From DATARH01 sp963746885 (GTDB lineage: Bacteria > Pseudomonadota > Alphaproteobacteria > ATCC43930 > CGMCC-115725): DNA of 64,000 nucleotides. The stretch is from assembly GCA_963746885.1 (NCBI GenBank), contig CAVVDM010000015.1, forward strand, positions 186,001 through 250,000. Direction: 5' to 3'. Numbering within the stretch: position 1 is the first letter of the stretch; every line of letters begins with the position of its first letter. The notes under the pieces are model-generated. The model had not been told where the DNA came from. It was given only the letters and a program-made list of their open reading frames with translations, and did no database searches. Of the stretch, positions 20,992 to 30,685 are shown in pieces. The translations under genes were made by a program, and so were the position numbers.

Positions 20992-21306
20992 TGGTGCGGG
21001 CGGCCGGAATCGAACCGGCACAGGCCTTGCGGCCCTACGGATTTTCATGCCCGCTACGGCTTTCGCCGCCTCATTCCCGCACCGTCTCATGCAGGAAGAG
21101 TTTGGGGTCTGGACTATCCCTTCACCCTGGCCCTGCGGCTTTAGGTGCTGCCCGTCTAGTCTCTACACCTTCCCGTTTCCGGGCTTGGCTCGGGATTGCC
21201 ATCTGACAGGGTTCCCCGAATTTGGGCAGTTCTGCATCTCCGGTTTCCCGGGGAGCACTCAAGCTTGGTTCAAGTCCGTTGCGTCTACCAGTTTCGCCAC
21301 GCCCGC
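20992..21306 (-). tRNA. tRNA-Leu(UAA), interrupted by a group I intron
   Basis: The 5' exon is 21306-21272 (acceptor GCGGGCG, D arm with TGGTAGACGC, anticodon stem ACGGA). The 3' exon is 21045-20992 (anticodon stem TCCGT, long variable arm GGGCC-GCAA-GGCCT, T arm GCCGG/CCGGC around TTCGATT, acceptor CGCCCGC, then ACCA). Joining the exons gives the loop CTTAAAA, hence anticodon UAA. The long variable arm confirms a leucine tRNA. The exons total 89 nt. The CCA is encoded. A promoter-like TTGGCG-17-TATAGA lies just upstream. Confidence 0.95.
21046..21271 (-). ncRNA. Group I self-splicing intron in tRNA-Leu(UAA)
   Basis: This 226-nt intron lies between anticodon positions 34 and 35, the same position as the cyanobacterial and plastid trnL intron. 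Core elements are present in order: P (AATTCGGGGAACC), Q (GGCAATCCCGAGCC, 21200-21187), R (GTAGAGACTAGACGG) and S (GGGATAGTCC, 21120-21111). The exon end ACTT can pair with intron GAGT to form P1 with the required U-G at the splice site, P2 is closed by CCGG-GAAA-CCGG, and the intron ends in G. It has no open reading frame, so it should self-splice but cannot encode its own endonuclease. Confidence 0.93.
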
Positions 21307-21318
21307 ATGATTACTCCC

Positions 21319-21347
21319 TCTATATCGGCCCGGCCAGTTCGCGCCAA
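21319..21347 (-). promoter_or_regulatory. Promoter of tRNA-Leu(UAA)
   Basis: On the minus strand TTGGCG (21347-21342) and TATAGA (21324-21319) are separated by 17 bases. Transcription would start about six bases before the mature 5' end at 21306. Confidence 0.6.
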
Positions 21348-21381
21348 GCCCGAACTGGGGCCATCTCTTTGCCGACCGCGC

Positions 21382-22155
21382 CTAATCCTCGGCCTGGCCT
21401 TCCTGCGGATCGCCGCCAAGGGCGCGGATCAGCGCCTTCAGCTCCTCGATCGCCGCGGCGATGCGCCCTCGCTCGGTGCCGCGCACCACCAGCGTAACGC
21501 CGAAATCGGCGCGCCGGAAATAGGGATAGGAGCCGATTTCGAGTTCGCGATAGCGCTCCTGCAAGGCCTCGAGGTCCTTGGCGATCGCGCCCTCCCCGAG
21601 ACCGCAGCTGACGCTGCGGCTCAGCACCTTTGCGCCGCCCCGCAGCCGGTGCTTGAGCTCGTTGAATGTCGCCTGCATTACCTGCGGCACGCCGGCCAGC
21701 ACGAACACGTTGTCGACCCGGAACCCCGGCGCGCGCGAGATCGGGTTGGGCAACAGGCTCGCACCGTCGGGCGTCCGCGCCATGCGCAGCCTCGCATCGT
21801 TGAGTCCGCCAGGCGGGTAATGGCTCTCGAGCAGCCGCTTGGCCTCGGGATGCAGGATCAGCGCGACGCCGAACGCGTCGGCGATCGCCGCGGCGGTGAT
21901 GTCGTCATGCGTCGGGCCGATCCCACCTGTCGTGAACACATAGTCGAATTTGTGCCGCACCTCGTTGAGCGCGGCGACAATGGCGGCATTGTCGTCGGGG
22001 ATGACCCGCGCCTCGCGCAGCCGGATGCCGGCCTCGTTGAGGCCCTGGGCAAGAAACGCCAGGTTGGCGTCCTGGGTGCGCCCGGACAGGATCTCGTTGC
22101 CGATGATCAGCACGCAGGCCGTGACCATCTCGGGTACCGGGCCGGCCTCGTTCAT
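21382..22155 (-). CDS. CinA/MoaB-like molybdopterin-binding-domain protein
   Basis: A 257-residue protein of the CinA N-terminal family. The marks are LIIGNEILSGRTQDANLAFL and FTTGGIGPTHDDITAAAIAD, the nucleotide or molybdopterin-binding core shared with MogA/MoaB. It lacks the C-terminal CinA nicotinamide-nucleotide amidase domain. In alphaproteobacteria such stand-alone proteins are usually called competence/damage-inducible protein A; a pyrophosphatase role is plausible. The start at 22155 (MNEAGPVPEM) has GCGAGG upstream and is preferred over the longer reading to 22227. It ends about 75 bases from the tRNA-Leu start. Confidence 0.8.
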   Translation of the reverse strand: MNEAGPVPEMVTACVLIIGNEILSGRTQDANLAFLAQGLNEAGIRLREARVIPDDNAAIVAALNEVRHKFDYVFTTGGIGPTHDDITAAAIADAFGVALILHPEAKRLLESHYPPGGLNDARLRMARTPDGASLLPNPISRAPGFRVDNVFVLAGVPQVMQATFNELKHRLRGGAKVLSRSVSCGLGEGAIAKDLEALQERYRELEIGSYPYFRRADFGVTLVVRGTERGRIAAAIEELKALIRALGGDPQEGQAED

Positions 22156-22379
22156 CACAATCCTCGCCTTTGAGTGCCGCAGCTTTGCGCGAGGGTTCTT
22201 CATAGGCAAACGCGCGGGTCCGCACAACTGGGCCGCCGAGGATTGTCACCGCCGCCAACTCTTCCCACCTTCGGATGGGAGCGGGGCGGCGATCGTTGCC
22301 CGATTTCCGCGATCGGATTATCACCGAAGCGCGCGGCGAGGATCGCCGTGGGGCAAGTCGAGCAAAGAGCACTCGGTTC

Positions 22380-23261
22380 ATGCAGCAGGACATAACAGCG
22401 GCCCTCAGCCCCGCCGGCGGCACGGCGCGCAGCAGCCAGATCAAGATCCACGGCCCCGATGCCTTCGAGGGGATGCGCCGGGCCGGCGCGCTCGCCGCCG
22501 CGACGCTCGACTTCATCACCCCCTATGTCCGGCCCGGCGTGACCACCGGCGACCTCGACCGGCTGTGCCACGGCTTTACCATCGACCACGGCGCGATCCC
22601 GGCGCCGCTCAACTACCGCGGTTTTCCGAAATCGGTCTGCACCTCGGTCAACCATGTCGTCTGCCATGGCATCCCCGGCGAACGCCGGCTGATGGACGGC
22701 GACATCCTCAACATCGATGTGACCCCGATCCTCGACGGCTGGCACGGCGACAGCAGCCGCATGTTCTTTGTCGGCGAGCACATCGCGGTCAAGGCGAAGA
22801 AGCTGGTCGACGTCACCTATGAAGCGATGATGCGCGGCATCGCGGTCATACGGCCGGGGGTGCGGGCCGGCGCGATCGGCGACGCGATCCAGCGCTTTGC
22901 CGAGGGCCACCGCTTTTCGGTGGTGCGCGACTTTTGCGGGCACGGCGTCGGGCGGGTGTTTCACGACGCCCCGTCGATCCTGCATTACGGCCGGCCCGAG
23001 GACGGCCCGATCCTGCACGCGGGCATGTTCTTCACGGTCGAGCCGATGATCAATGCCGGGCGCTACGAGGTGAAGGTGCTGAGCGACGGCTGGACCGCAG
23101 TGACCAAGGACCGCTCGCTGTCGGCCCAATTCGAGCACACGATCGGGGTGACCGAGACCGGCTACGAGATCTTCACGGTCTCGCCCGCCGGATTGCACCG
23201 CCCGCCCTACGATCTCAGCCTTTCCTCAGAAAATCCTCCACCAGGATCTGGTCGGGGATAA
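22380..23261 (+). CDS. map: Methionine aminopeptidase, type I
   Basis: Removes the initiator methionine from nascent proteins. Metal ligands and the pocket are present: SVNHVVCHGIPGE, ILNIDVTPILDGWHGDSSR (two Asp), DFCGHGVGRVFHD (His), FFTVEPMIN (Glu) and SAQFEHTIGVTETG (Glu). The ATG at 22380 gives 293 residues, slightly longer than E. coli Map, with an extra C-terminal tail (PPYDLSLSSENPPPG). It is divergent from the CinA-like gene and convergent with pbpC, whose stop lies three bases away. Confidence 0.93.
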   Translation: MQQDITAALSPAGGTARSSQIKIHGPDAFEGMRRAGALAAATLDFITPYVRPGVTTGDLDRLCHGFTIDHGAIPAPLNYRGFPKSVCTSVNHVVCHGIPGERRLMDGDILNIDVTPILDGWHGDSSRMFFVGEHIAVKAKKLVDVTYEAMMRGIAVIRPGVRAGAIGDAIQRFAEGHRFSVVRDFCGHGVGRVFHDAPSILHYGRPEDGPILHAGMFFTVEPMINAGRYEVKVLSDGWTAVTKDRSLSAQFEHTIGVTETGYEIFTVSPAGLHRPPYDLSLSSENPPPGSGRG

Positions 23262-23264
23262 CCC

Positions 23265-25331
23265 TCACGGCGCCAGCCGTACCGTGGCGCGGGCGCTGCG
23301 GCCCTGTGCGTCGATGACGGTCAGCCGGATGAAGCCGAGCCCTGACGGGCGCCAGTAGAGCACCCGGTGCGGCTGCGTCGGCGGCAGCGGCCTGCCGTCG
23401 ACCAGCCAGCGCAATTTCCCGTTGCCGCCGGTTGCTTCGAGCGCCAGTTGCGCGCCGTCCCAGGCAACGACGGCGCCATCGGGCGGATAGAGGATCTTCG
23501 GGCCACTCGCCGCGCGCGCCCTGCCATCGCGTTGCGGCGCCGGATCGAGCCGGCGCAATGTCGGCGGCAATTGCCGGCGGCTCACCCGCAGCACCCCCGG
23601 CGGGGGCGGAGGCATCGCCGGCTCTCCCGGCGGAGGGCCGAGCAGGTCGGCGATCTTGAAGACGAGCGGCGCCGCGGTCACCCGGCCGCTGCGCCCGGGC
23701 ATCGGCGTGCCGTCGGGCCGCCCGGCCCACACCGCGATCGTCACCTGACGGTCATAGCCGACCGCCCACGCGTCGCGGAACCCGTACGAGGTTCCAGTCT
23801 TGAATGCGAGATGCCGGCCGGGCCGCACCGACGCCGGTAATATTCCCGGCGGCGGCGGCGCGTTGCCGAGGATATCGTTTACGTACCAAGCCGCCGCCGG
23901 GCCGAAGATTTTTGTGCCGGGCGCCAGCGGCTCGTTTGCGCGGGTGCGCAGCGCCGCGACCTCGCCGCCATGCGACAGCGCGCCGTACAGCGTCGCCAAG
24001 TCATAGAGCGAGATGCCGGCGCCGCCGAGCGCCACCGCAAGGCCCGGCTGGGTCTCGGCGGCCGGCAGGTGCAGCCGGATCCCCGCAGCGGCCAGCGCGC
24101 CGGTGAAGCGGCTCGGCCCGAGATGGTCCAGCACCGCCACCGCCGGCACGTTGAGCGAATATTGCAAGGCCTCGGCGGCGCTGATTTCGCCCTGGAAACG
24201 TCCGTCGAAATCGCTCGGCGCGTAATCGCCGAAATGGCGCGGGCGATCGTCGAGCAGGGTCTGCGGATGGATGATCAGCCGGTCGAACGCCATCGCATAG
24301 ATAAACGGCTTCAACGCCGAGCCCGGCGAGCGCACGGCGCGCGCCATGTCGAGCGTGCCGTGCCGCGCCACCGAGGCGAAATCGGCGTTCCCGACATAGG
24401 CGACGACCGCGCGGGCCGGATTGTCGACGACGAGCGCGGCGAAACTCGCCTGCGGGTCGAGCGTGGCGACCTCGCGCGCCAGCAGCGCCTCGACCTGGCG
24501 TTGCAGCATCGGGTCGATCGTCGTGCGCTGCACCAGCGCGGCCGGATCGGCATCATGCAGTTCCGCGGCCAGATGCGGCGCATGAAACGGCAGCGCCAGG
24601 CGGCGGTGCGGCACCCCCTCGGCGCGCGCCTCCGCCAGTGTGCTTTCGGAAATGACGCCGTCTGTCCGCATCCGCGCGAGCACCGCGTCGCGCGCCCGCC
24701 GCGCCGCCTCAGGGTGGCGGTCGGGGCGCAGCCGCTCGGGCGAGCGCGGCAACGCCACCAGTAGCGCTGCCTCGGCCGCCGACAGGTGGCGCGGCGCGTG
24801 CCCGAAATAGGCGAGGCTGGCGGCCCGCACCCCTTCGAGATTGCCGCCGAACGGCGCCAGCGTCAGATAGAGGCCGAGCACCCGCTCCCGGCCGAGGCGC
24901 CGTTCGAGGGCCAGCGCCTCGCCCATCTCGGTGAGCTTCGCCGCCAGCGTGCGCGGGCGGCGCTCCAGCAGGCGCACGGCCTGCATCGTCAGGGTCGAGG
25001 CGCCGGAGACGATGTGGCCGCGCCATGCCAGCTGGCCGAGCGCGCGCAGCGCGGCGACCGGGTCGACGCCCGGATGCTCGGCAAAGCGCTTGTCCTCGGC
25101 GGCGATCAGCATATGGCGATAGAGCGGATCGACCTCGTTCGGCGTCGTGGGCAGGCGCCATTTCCCATCGGGCGACAGAAAACCGCGCAGGATCGAGCCG
25201 TCGCGCGCCAGCACCAGCGCCGATAAGAGGCGGCTGCGCAGCAGCGACGGCGGCGGCACCGCGAGGTAGCCCAAAGCCGACGCGCCGAGCGCCGCAATCG
25301 CCGCCCACACCCAAACCCGCCGCGGCAACAT
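23265..25331 (-). CDS. pbpC: Penicillin-binding protein 1C
   Basis: Bifunctional inner-membrane murein synthase of 688 residues: one N-terminal membrane helix (VWVWAAIAALGASALGYLAV), a GT51 glycosyltransferase domain (AAEDKRFAEHPGVDPVAAL; GASTLTMQAVRLLE), a transpeptidase domain with SPGSALKPF, YSLNVPAV and KTGTSYGF, and a C-terminal PBP1C-type beta domain (GPKILYPPDGAVVAWDG). It lies 14 bases after the alpha-2-macroglobulin gene. This pairing recurs in many proteobacteria, where PBP1C is thought to repair peptidoglycan after attack while the macroglobulin traps proteases. Confidence 0.93.
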   Translation of the reverse strand: MLPRRVWVWAAIAALGASALGYLAVPPPSLLRSRLLSALVLARDGSILRGFLSPDGKWRLPTTPNEVDPLYRHMLIAAEDKRFAEHPGVDPVAALRALGQLAWRGHIVSGASTLTMQAVRLLERRPRTLAAKLTEMGEALALERRLGRERVLGLYLTLAPFGGNLEGVRAASLAYFGHAPRHLSAAEAALLVALPRSPERLRPDRHPEAARRARDAVLARMRTDGVISESTLAEARAEGVPHRRLALPFHAPHLAAELHDADPAALVQRTTIDPMLQRQVEALLAREVATLDPQASFAALVVDNPARAVVAYVGNADFASVARHGTLDMARAVRSPGSALKPFIYAMAFDRLIIHPQTLLDDRPRHFGDYAPSDFDGRFQGEISAAEALQYSLNVPAVAVLDHLGPSRFTGALAAAGIRLHLPAAETQPGLAVALGGAGISLYDLATLYGALSHGGEVAALRTRANEPLAPGTKIFGPAAAWYVNDILGNAPPPPGILPASVRPGRHLAFKTGTSYGFRDAWAVGYDRQVTIAVWAGRPDGTPMPGRSGRVTAAPLVFKIADLLGPPPGEPAMPPPPPGVLRVSRRQLPPTLRRLDPAPQRDGRARAASGPKILYPPDGAVVAWDGAQLALEATGGNGKLRWLVDGRPLPPTQPHRVLYWRPSGLGFIRLTVIDAQGRSARATVRLAP

Positions 25332-25345
25332 CGATTGCCGATCCG

Positions 25346-28300
25346 CTAGCGCACCTGCACCGTCAACGTGCCGATCGCGGTGCGGGCGGCGGTCTGCGGC
25401 TCGTACATGTCCTCGATGTCGAGCGCAGGATACTTGAACGTGCCCGGCGTCACCGCACGCACGACATAGGCAAGCGTGAACTCGCCGGCGTTCGCGCCCA
25501 TGTCGAGCGCGGCGATATAGCGGTCGTCGCGGCCCTCGGCATACGCCGTCGCCGTGGTCCTTTTGAGCCAGGGATAAGCCCCGCCGGAATCGCCGCCCGC
25601 GGTTGTCGCCTGGATTTCGAACCCGGCCGGCAGAAGATCGACGACCAGGGTGCGGGCGGCACGTGACGGGTCGGTGCGCCGCCCCTTGATCACGACGACG
25701 AACAGATCGCTCTGCTTTACCTTGGTCAGGTCGGCCGGCGTGCCGTCGGGCTGGTAGACCGTCCGGCTGATCTGATAGCCGCTGCTCTCGGCCGGCAGGT
25801 CGACCTTGGGGACACCGGTGATCGAGACCGTGCGCCAAGCCGGGGCAGTGCCGCGATTGGCGACCGTGGTCGGCGGCGTGCCATTGCCCAGCAGACGGCG
25901 GAAATAGAGCGGCTGGCGGCGGGTCTGCGGCGCCGCCGTGCCGGACGCGACCGTCATTTCGCCACCACTGATGCGCGCCGCCGCCTCGGCCGCCATCAAC
26001 AGCCAGGACTGCTCCTGGGTGCTGGTGCGCTGGGCACTGGCGAACAATTCGGTGATGCGGTCCATCACCGCGGTCAGCCGCGGCTGCAACGCCGGATTGC
26101 CGGCAGCGACGGCGAGCAGCCCGGCGCTGTCGCGCAGATCGCTGCCGTAATCGACATAGCGCAGCCCGGCGGGCCGTTTGGGCGGCGCCCCCATCGCGGC
26201 GGCGTAGGCGGCATTAGCGCGCGGCATGTCGCCGTAAGCTTCCAATGCCGCGGCGAGCTGCGCCTTCGCCAGCTGGGTCGGCAGCCGCGACAGTTGCGTG
26301 TCGGTGAAATAGCGCAGCACCGGCAAATCGTCCTGGTGCGCCCGCGCCAGCACGTAATGGGCATAGGCCGCCGCCGGCAGGCTGCTGAGCTCGGTGTGCT
26401 GCTGGCGCACGTAATCATGCAGCCAGCCGAGCGCCGATTTCAGCGCGTAATCGGGCACCGTCTTGCCGTGCTCCTGGGCGCGCAGCAGGAAGTCGGTGGC
26501 GTAGGCGTCGAGCCACGGCACCGTGTCGTCGCTGCTGTTCCACACCCCGAAGCTGCCGTCGCCGCGCTGCAACTCGACGATGTGGCCGATCGCGCGGTCG
26601 AGCGTCGCGGCCGGCGAAAAGCCCGGATCGGCCTGCCACAGCCGGGCGACATCCTCGACGTAGAGCAGCGGCATCGCCCGGCTGGTGGTCTGCTCGATGC
26701 AGCCATAGGCGTAGCGGTCGAGCGCCCGCAACAGGCCCGGCACGTCCCATTCCGGACGCGGGCTGACCGACAGCAGCGCCTCCGCCGTGCCGGCCAGATA
26801 TTCGTCGGCCGCGCCGTCGTCGAGCGTGACGCTCTGCCCGGGTTCCAGCCGGCCGACAAAGCGGCGCAGCTGATAGGCCTGGCCCGGCCGCACCCCGAGC
26901 GTGAAGTCGCGCGCGATGTGCAGGTCCTTGGGGCCGCTCAGCTCGAGGTGCAGCGCGATATTGCCGATCGTCGTCGCGACGAGCGGGAAGCTGCGGTTGA
27001 CGTTGGCGCCCTTTGCGAGCGGGATGGTCTGCTCGACCGGCGCGGCGAAGTCACCGGCGCCGCTGGCCCGGAAATTCAGCCGGTAATCGCCTGCCGCGCC
27101 TTCGAGATTGTTGATGACGAGGCCGATCTGCGCCGTGTCGCCGGGCGCCAGGAAGCGCGGCAGCGACACCAGCGTCACCACCGGGTCGCGCACCGTCATC
27201 ATGCCCGCCGCGGAGCCGAGCTTCTTCGCCGAATACGCCACCGCCATCAGCCGCAGCTGGCCCTGGAAGTCGGGAATGTCGAAATGCACCGTCGCGGCGC
27301 CGTTCGCGTCGAGCTTGACGATCCCCGAATAGAGCGCGACGACCCGGCTGCTCTTGTCGGGGAGACCGGCGACCGAGCGCTTGGCAAACTCGTCGCCGCC
27401 GCTGCGCAACACGCCGACCCCGCCGGCACGCGGATCGATCAGCCTGCCGTACAGGTCGCGCAGTTCGACCCCGAGCCGGCGCTTGCCGAAATAGTATTTC
27501 TCGGGCATCGGACTGGCGAAATCGGTCAGCTTCAGCACCGCCTCGTCAACCGCCGCCAGCGTGACATAGGCGTCCTCGCCGGCGGCAAGCCCGGACACCT
27601 TGACCGGGATGTCGACGCCACCGCGCGGCCTTACGACATCGGGCGCGGCGAGCGCGACGGTCAGCGTGCGCGGCGCCGGATCGATGCCAAGCCACGCCAC
27701 CCCGACCGCGCGCCCCGGGCCGCGCGGAGCGGTCGCGCCCGGGCCGGATGAGGCAGCGCTCTGCGGGCGGTAAGCGCTGACCAGCGCATAGACGCCGCTG
27801 CCCCATCCGGCATCGACCGGGATCTCTACTGTCGCGCCGGCCGCCGGCAGATTGAACGTGCGGCGGGAAAGAATGTGGTCGGAGGCGATCGCCAGTTCGG
27901 CCTCGCCGGCAAACGGCGCCTTGACGAACAGCTTGGCCGTGTCGCCAAGCCGGTAGGTCGTCTTGTCGAGCGTCACGCTGAGCTTGTCGGGGACGTCGGG
28001 CAAGGCCGCCTCAACCCACCAGCCGACATGGAAGCGCAGGCTCGATTGCGCGCCGCTGCCGCCGTCGCTGACCTCCCAGCGATAGCGCCCGGCCGGCAAT
28101 GCGCGCGCCAGCGTCGCCGGAGCGGCGGCGCCGACATCGATCGACCCGGCCTCGATCGGCTGGTCGCGCACCTGCACCCGGTGCCGCCACAGCCCGTTGA
28201 CCGAATACCAGCTGTACTCCCAATCCTCGCGCAGCAATTCCCAGCGCAGACCCTTCGCAGCAACGCGCTTGCCGGCGCCGTCGAGCGCGATGATCTCGAT

Positions 28301-30559
28301 GCCCGCTTTCTGACCCTCCTGGACCCCGTCATCACCATCCGGCGAGCGCAGCCCGATCGCCAGATTGCGCTGGCGGATCGGCCGCACGAGGCGCTCGCTG
28401 ACCGCCCGCCCGCTCGGCTCGACGACGCTGACCTCGATCGTCGCAGCCAGCGGCTTTGTCACGTCCGGCAGGTCTGCCAGGGCAAGCTCAACATTCGACT
28501 TGCCGTCGGCGTCGGTGGCCGGGGCGTCGAGGTCCTGGCGCGAGCCAGCGAACTTCTCGTCGATCAGGCCGAAGGAAAAACCGGGCTGGTCCGGGTAGGG
28601 ATTGTCATCGAAGGCGATCGTCGCCTGCGCCTGGACCGCAAGGTCAGCCCCCGGCGCGCCGTAGTAGTAATTCGCCGTTACTTCGACCGGGAACGGCTCC
28701 TTGGGCTCGATCGGCTGGTCGGCGGCCTTCAGCGCGACTTTGAGCTGCGGCGGCACGAAATCCTCGACGCGGAACTCGGCGCTGCCGATCGCCTTCGCCT
28801 TCGGATCGAGCTTCAGCTCGACCTGCCAGGTGCCGAAGCGCGCGTCGCGCGGCAGCGCGTAATCAACCGCGTAGCCGCCGAGCTTGTCGCCGGCCAGCTG
28901 ACGGCGCTCGACCTCGACCCCGTCGGGCCGCAACAGCCGCAAGGTCAGCGGCAGGCCCGACGCCGCGACCACCTTGTCGTCGCGCACCAGCGCGGTCAGG
29001 TGCACGCTTTCGCCGGGCCGGTAGATGCCACGATCGCTATAGAGAAAGGCGTCGACCGGCCCCGGAGGCGGCCTTCCGCTGACGCCGCGGTCGGACAGGT
29101 CGAAGGCCGCGCGGCCGACTTCGAGAAAGTTGAAGTCGCCCTTCGGGCCATAGGCCATGATCGCGTAGGGCTCGTCGCCGCCGCGCCCGTGCAACAGGCC
29201 GCCGGCGATATGGGCGAAGCCATCGACATCGGTCCCGACCGATGCCAGCTCGCCGTTGTTGCGCGCATAGAGGCGCAGCATCACGCCGGCGACCGGCTTC
29301 GCGTCGGCGAGCGAGCGCACCGCGACATCCATGCCGCCGTTGCCGGTATAGGCGGTCAGCCCGAGATTGGAGACCAGCACCCAATTGGTCGCCGGTTTGC
29401 TGCCGTCGCCGTCCTTTGCTTCGGCGTTGGTGACGGCGGCGAGATACACCCCCGGCCCCTTGTCCTGCAGGACCCGGGCGAGCGGAATGGCGGTGACGAC
29501 CGGGCGGTTGCGCTCGCCGGCGATCGTCATCTCGCCCTGCCATACGAGGCTGCCGCCCTGCGCGATCAGGTCGTCGACGTCGCTCGAATCGAAGCTCATC
29601 GTCAGCTTGTCCGCATTGATGCTCGGAACGAGGTTGCGCGTGTTGATGCGGACGAGGCGCAGCTTGACGTTGGCGACGTTGATCGTGGTGACCGGCAGGC
29701 CGGCGCTGTCCTCGCGCGGCAACACGTAGCCGGCGCCGGCAAAGCTGATCGACGGCTGGCGGTCGGGCACGACGATGCGGGTTTTCCAGCCCTCCAGCGT
29801 TTTTTCTCCGGTGGCGGCCGGAAATCCGGCGAGCAACTCGATCTCGTAGGTTGCGCCGTGCTTCAGCCCGTCGAGGCACAGCGTGTCGCCGCGGGCGGTG
29901 ACGATGCCGGCGAAATCGGGCGTGGCGCGCACATAGTCGCCATAGGACAGGTCGGCCCGGGTGGCGATCTTCTCGTTGAAGCGCAGGCAGGCGCGCGGCG
30001 CGTCGGCCTCGGCCTCGATGTCGACCTTGGTGACGCGGAACGCGACGAGCCGCTTCAATTGCCCGATCCGCTCGCTGACCGCGTCCGACTTGGTGAAGCC
30101 GAGGCCCGCCTGGAACGCGGCAAGCGCCTCTTTCTGCTTGTCGTGGCGGTCGTAATCCTGGCCGATCAGAAATAGCGCGGTGCCGCGCTCGACCGGGTCG
30201 GTCGACTTGACATAGGCGTTGTAGGCGGCCGCCAAGGTGTGGTCGTTGCCGGTGCCGGCGAGCGCTTGCGCAAGGCGCAGCCAGACCAGCCCGTCATCGG
30301 CGCCGAACGCGATCGCCTGGGTCAGATCGCCGATCGCCTGCGGATAGCGCTTGGCGCGGTATTCGGCGGCGGCATCGTCGCGCAGCCGCGGGATCAGCGC
30401 CGGCTGCTTCTTCGCATCGGGCACGCTGGCGCGCAGTTCCTGGCGGTACGCGCCAGCCGCATCGGCCAGTTCGGCCGAGCGGTAATCCTCGCCTGCGGCG
30501 GGCAGGGCCGACGCGACCGACAGAAGAAAAACCACCAGCGTCGAGATTGCGCGCAGCAT
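25346..30559 (-). CDS. Bacterial alpha-2-macroglobulin family protein
   Basis: A very large (1737-residue) exported protein with signal peptide AISTLVVFLLSVASALPAAG. It has repeated MG beta-sandwich domains, a bait-like middle, the thioester motif GCIEQTTSRAMPL (Cys1287, Gln1290) in an alpha-toroid domain, and a C-terminal receptor-like domain. The intact CxEQ motif means it can form the covalent protease trap. About 40 residues after the signal a TPR-like stretch (YPQAIGDLTQAIAF) is seen. GGGAGG precedes the ATG. It is co-transcribed with pbpC. Some relatives are lipoproteins, but no lipobox cysteine is seen here. Confidence 0.92.
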   Translation of the reverse strand: MLRAISTLVVFLLSVASALPAAGEDYRSAELADAAGAYRQELRASVPDAKKQPALIPRLRDDAAAEYRAKRYPQAIGDLTQAIAFGADDGLVWLRLAQALAGTGNDHTLAAAYNAYVKSTDPVERGTALFLIGQDYDRHDKQKEALAAFQAGLGFTKSDAVSERIGQLKRLVAFRVTKVDIEAEADAPRACLRFNEKIATRADLSYGDYVRATPDFAGIVTARGDTLCLDGLKHGATYEIELLAGFPAATGEKTLEGWKTRIVVPDRQPSISFAGAGYVLPREDSAGLPVTTINVANVKLRLVRINTRNLVPSINADKLTMSFDSSDVDDLIAQGGSLVWQGEMTIAGERNRPVVTAIPLARVLQDKGPGVYLAAVTNAEAKDGDGSKPATNWVLVSNLGLTAYTGNGGMDVAVRSLADAKPVAGVMLRLYARNNGELASVGTDVDGFAHIAGGLLHGRGGDEPYAIMAYGPKGDFNFLEVGRAAFDLSDRGVSGRPPPGPVDAFLYSDRGIYRPGESVHLTALVRDDKVVAASGLPLTLRLLRPDGVEVERRQLAGDKLGGYAVDYALPRDARFGTWQVELKLDPKAKAIGSAEFRVEDFVPPQLKVALKAADQPIEPKEPFPVEVTANYYYGAPGADLAVQAQATIAFDDNPYPDQPGFSFGLIDEKFAGSRQDLDAPATDADGKSNVELALADLPDVTKPLAATIEVSVVEPSGRAVSERLVRPIRQRNLAIGLRSPDGDDGVQEGQKAGIEIIALDGAGKRVAAKGLRWELLREDWEYSWYSVNGLWRHRVQVRDQPIEAGSIDVGAAAPATLARALPAGRYRWEVSDGGSGAQSSLRFHVGWWVEAALPDVPDKLSVTLDKTTYRLGDTAKLFVKAPFAGEAELAIASDHILSRRTFNLPAAGATVEIPVDAGWGSGVYALVSAYRPQSAASSGPGATAPRGPGRAVGVAWLGIDPAPRTLTVALAAPDVVRPRGGVDIPVKVSGLAAGEDAYVTLAAVDEAVLKLTDFASPMPEKYYFGKRRLGVELRDLYGRLIDPRAGGVGVLRSGGDEFAKRSVAGLPDKSSRVVALYSGIVKLDANGAATVHFDIPDFQGQLRLMAVAYSAKKLGSAAGMMTVRDPVVTLVSLPRFLAPGDTAQIGLVINNLEGAAGDYRLNFRASGAGDFAAPVEQTIPLAKGANVNRSFPLVATTIGNIALHLELSGPKDLHIARDFTLGVRPGQAYQLRRFVGRLEPGQSVTLDDGAADEYLAGTAEALLSVSPRPEWDVPGLLRALDRYAYGCIEQTTSRAMPLLYVEDVARLWQADPGFSPAATLDRAIGHIVELQRGDGSFGVWNSSDDTVPWLDAYATDFLLRAQEHGKTVPDYALKSALGWLHDYVRQQHTELSSLPAAAYAHYVLARAHQDDLPVLRYFTDTQLSRLPTQLAKAQLAAALEAYGDMPRANAAYAAAMGAPPKRPAGLRYVDYGSDLRDSAGLLAVAAGNPALQPRLTAVMDRITELFASAQRTSTQEQSWLLMAAEAAARISGGEMTVASGTAAPQTRRQPLYFRRLLGNGTPPTTVANRGTAPAWRTVSITGVPKVDLPAESSGYQISRTVYQPDGTPADLTKVKQSDLFVVVIKGRRTDPSRAARTLVVDLLPAGFEIQATTAGGDSGGAYPWLKRTTATAYAEGRDDRYIAALDMGANAGEFTLAYVVRAVTPGTFKYPALDIEDMYEPQTAARTAIGTLTVQVR

Positions 30560-30615
30560 CGTTTGCCTCCCGCCTCTGCCGGAGCGACGCTAGCATCGCC
30601 GGCCGTGACGGGCTA

Positions 30616-30629
30616 TTGACTCTGATCAA
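30616..30629. promoter_or_regulatory. FNR/FixK-like box (one mismatch)
   Basis: TTGACTCTGATCAA differs from the TTGAT-N4-ATCAA consensus at one position. It lies between the divergent macroglobulin (start 30559) and reductase (start 30686) genes, 57 bases before each. Confidence 0.4.
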
Positions 30630-30685
30630 TGCGAGCCGCGCACGTATCCCGGCGGCTCGGGTCGGCATCGAAGCGGAGATGATTC

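Noticed and set aside
20885..21310. Frames of 141 codons and similar over the tRNA-Leu region
   Set aside because: They cross the tRNA exons and group I intron and have no ribosome binding site or homology.
26294..30175. Long forward frames across the alpha-2-macroglobulin gene
   Set aside because: Composition is that of antisense shadows (Asp/Arg/Val-rich, no domains), and the minus strand encodes one continuous 1737-residue protein.
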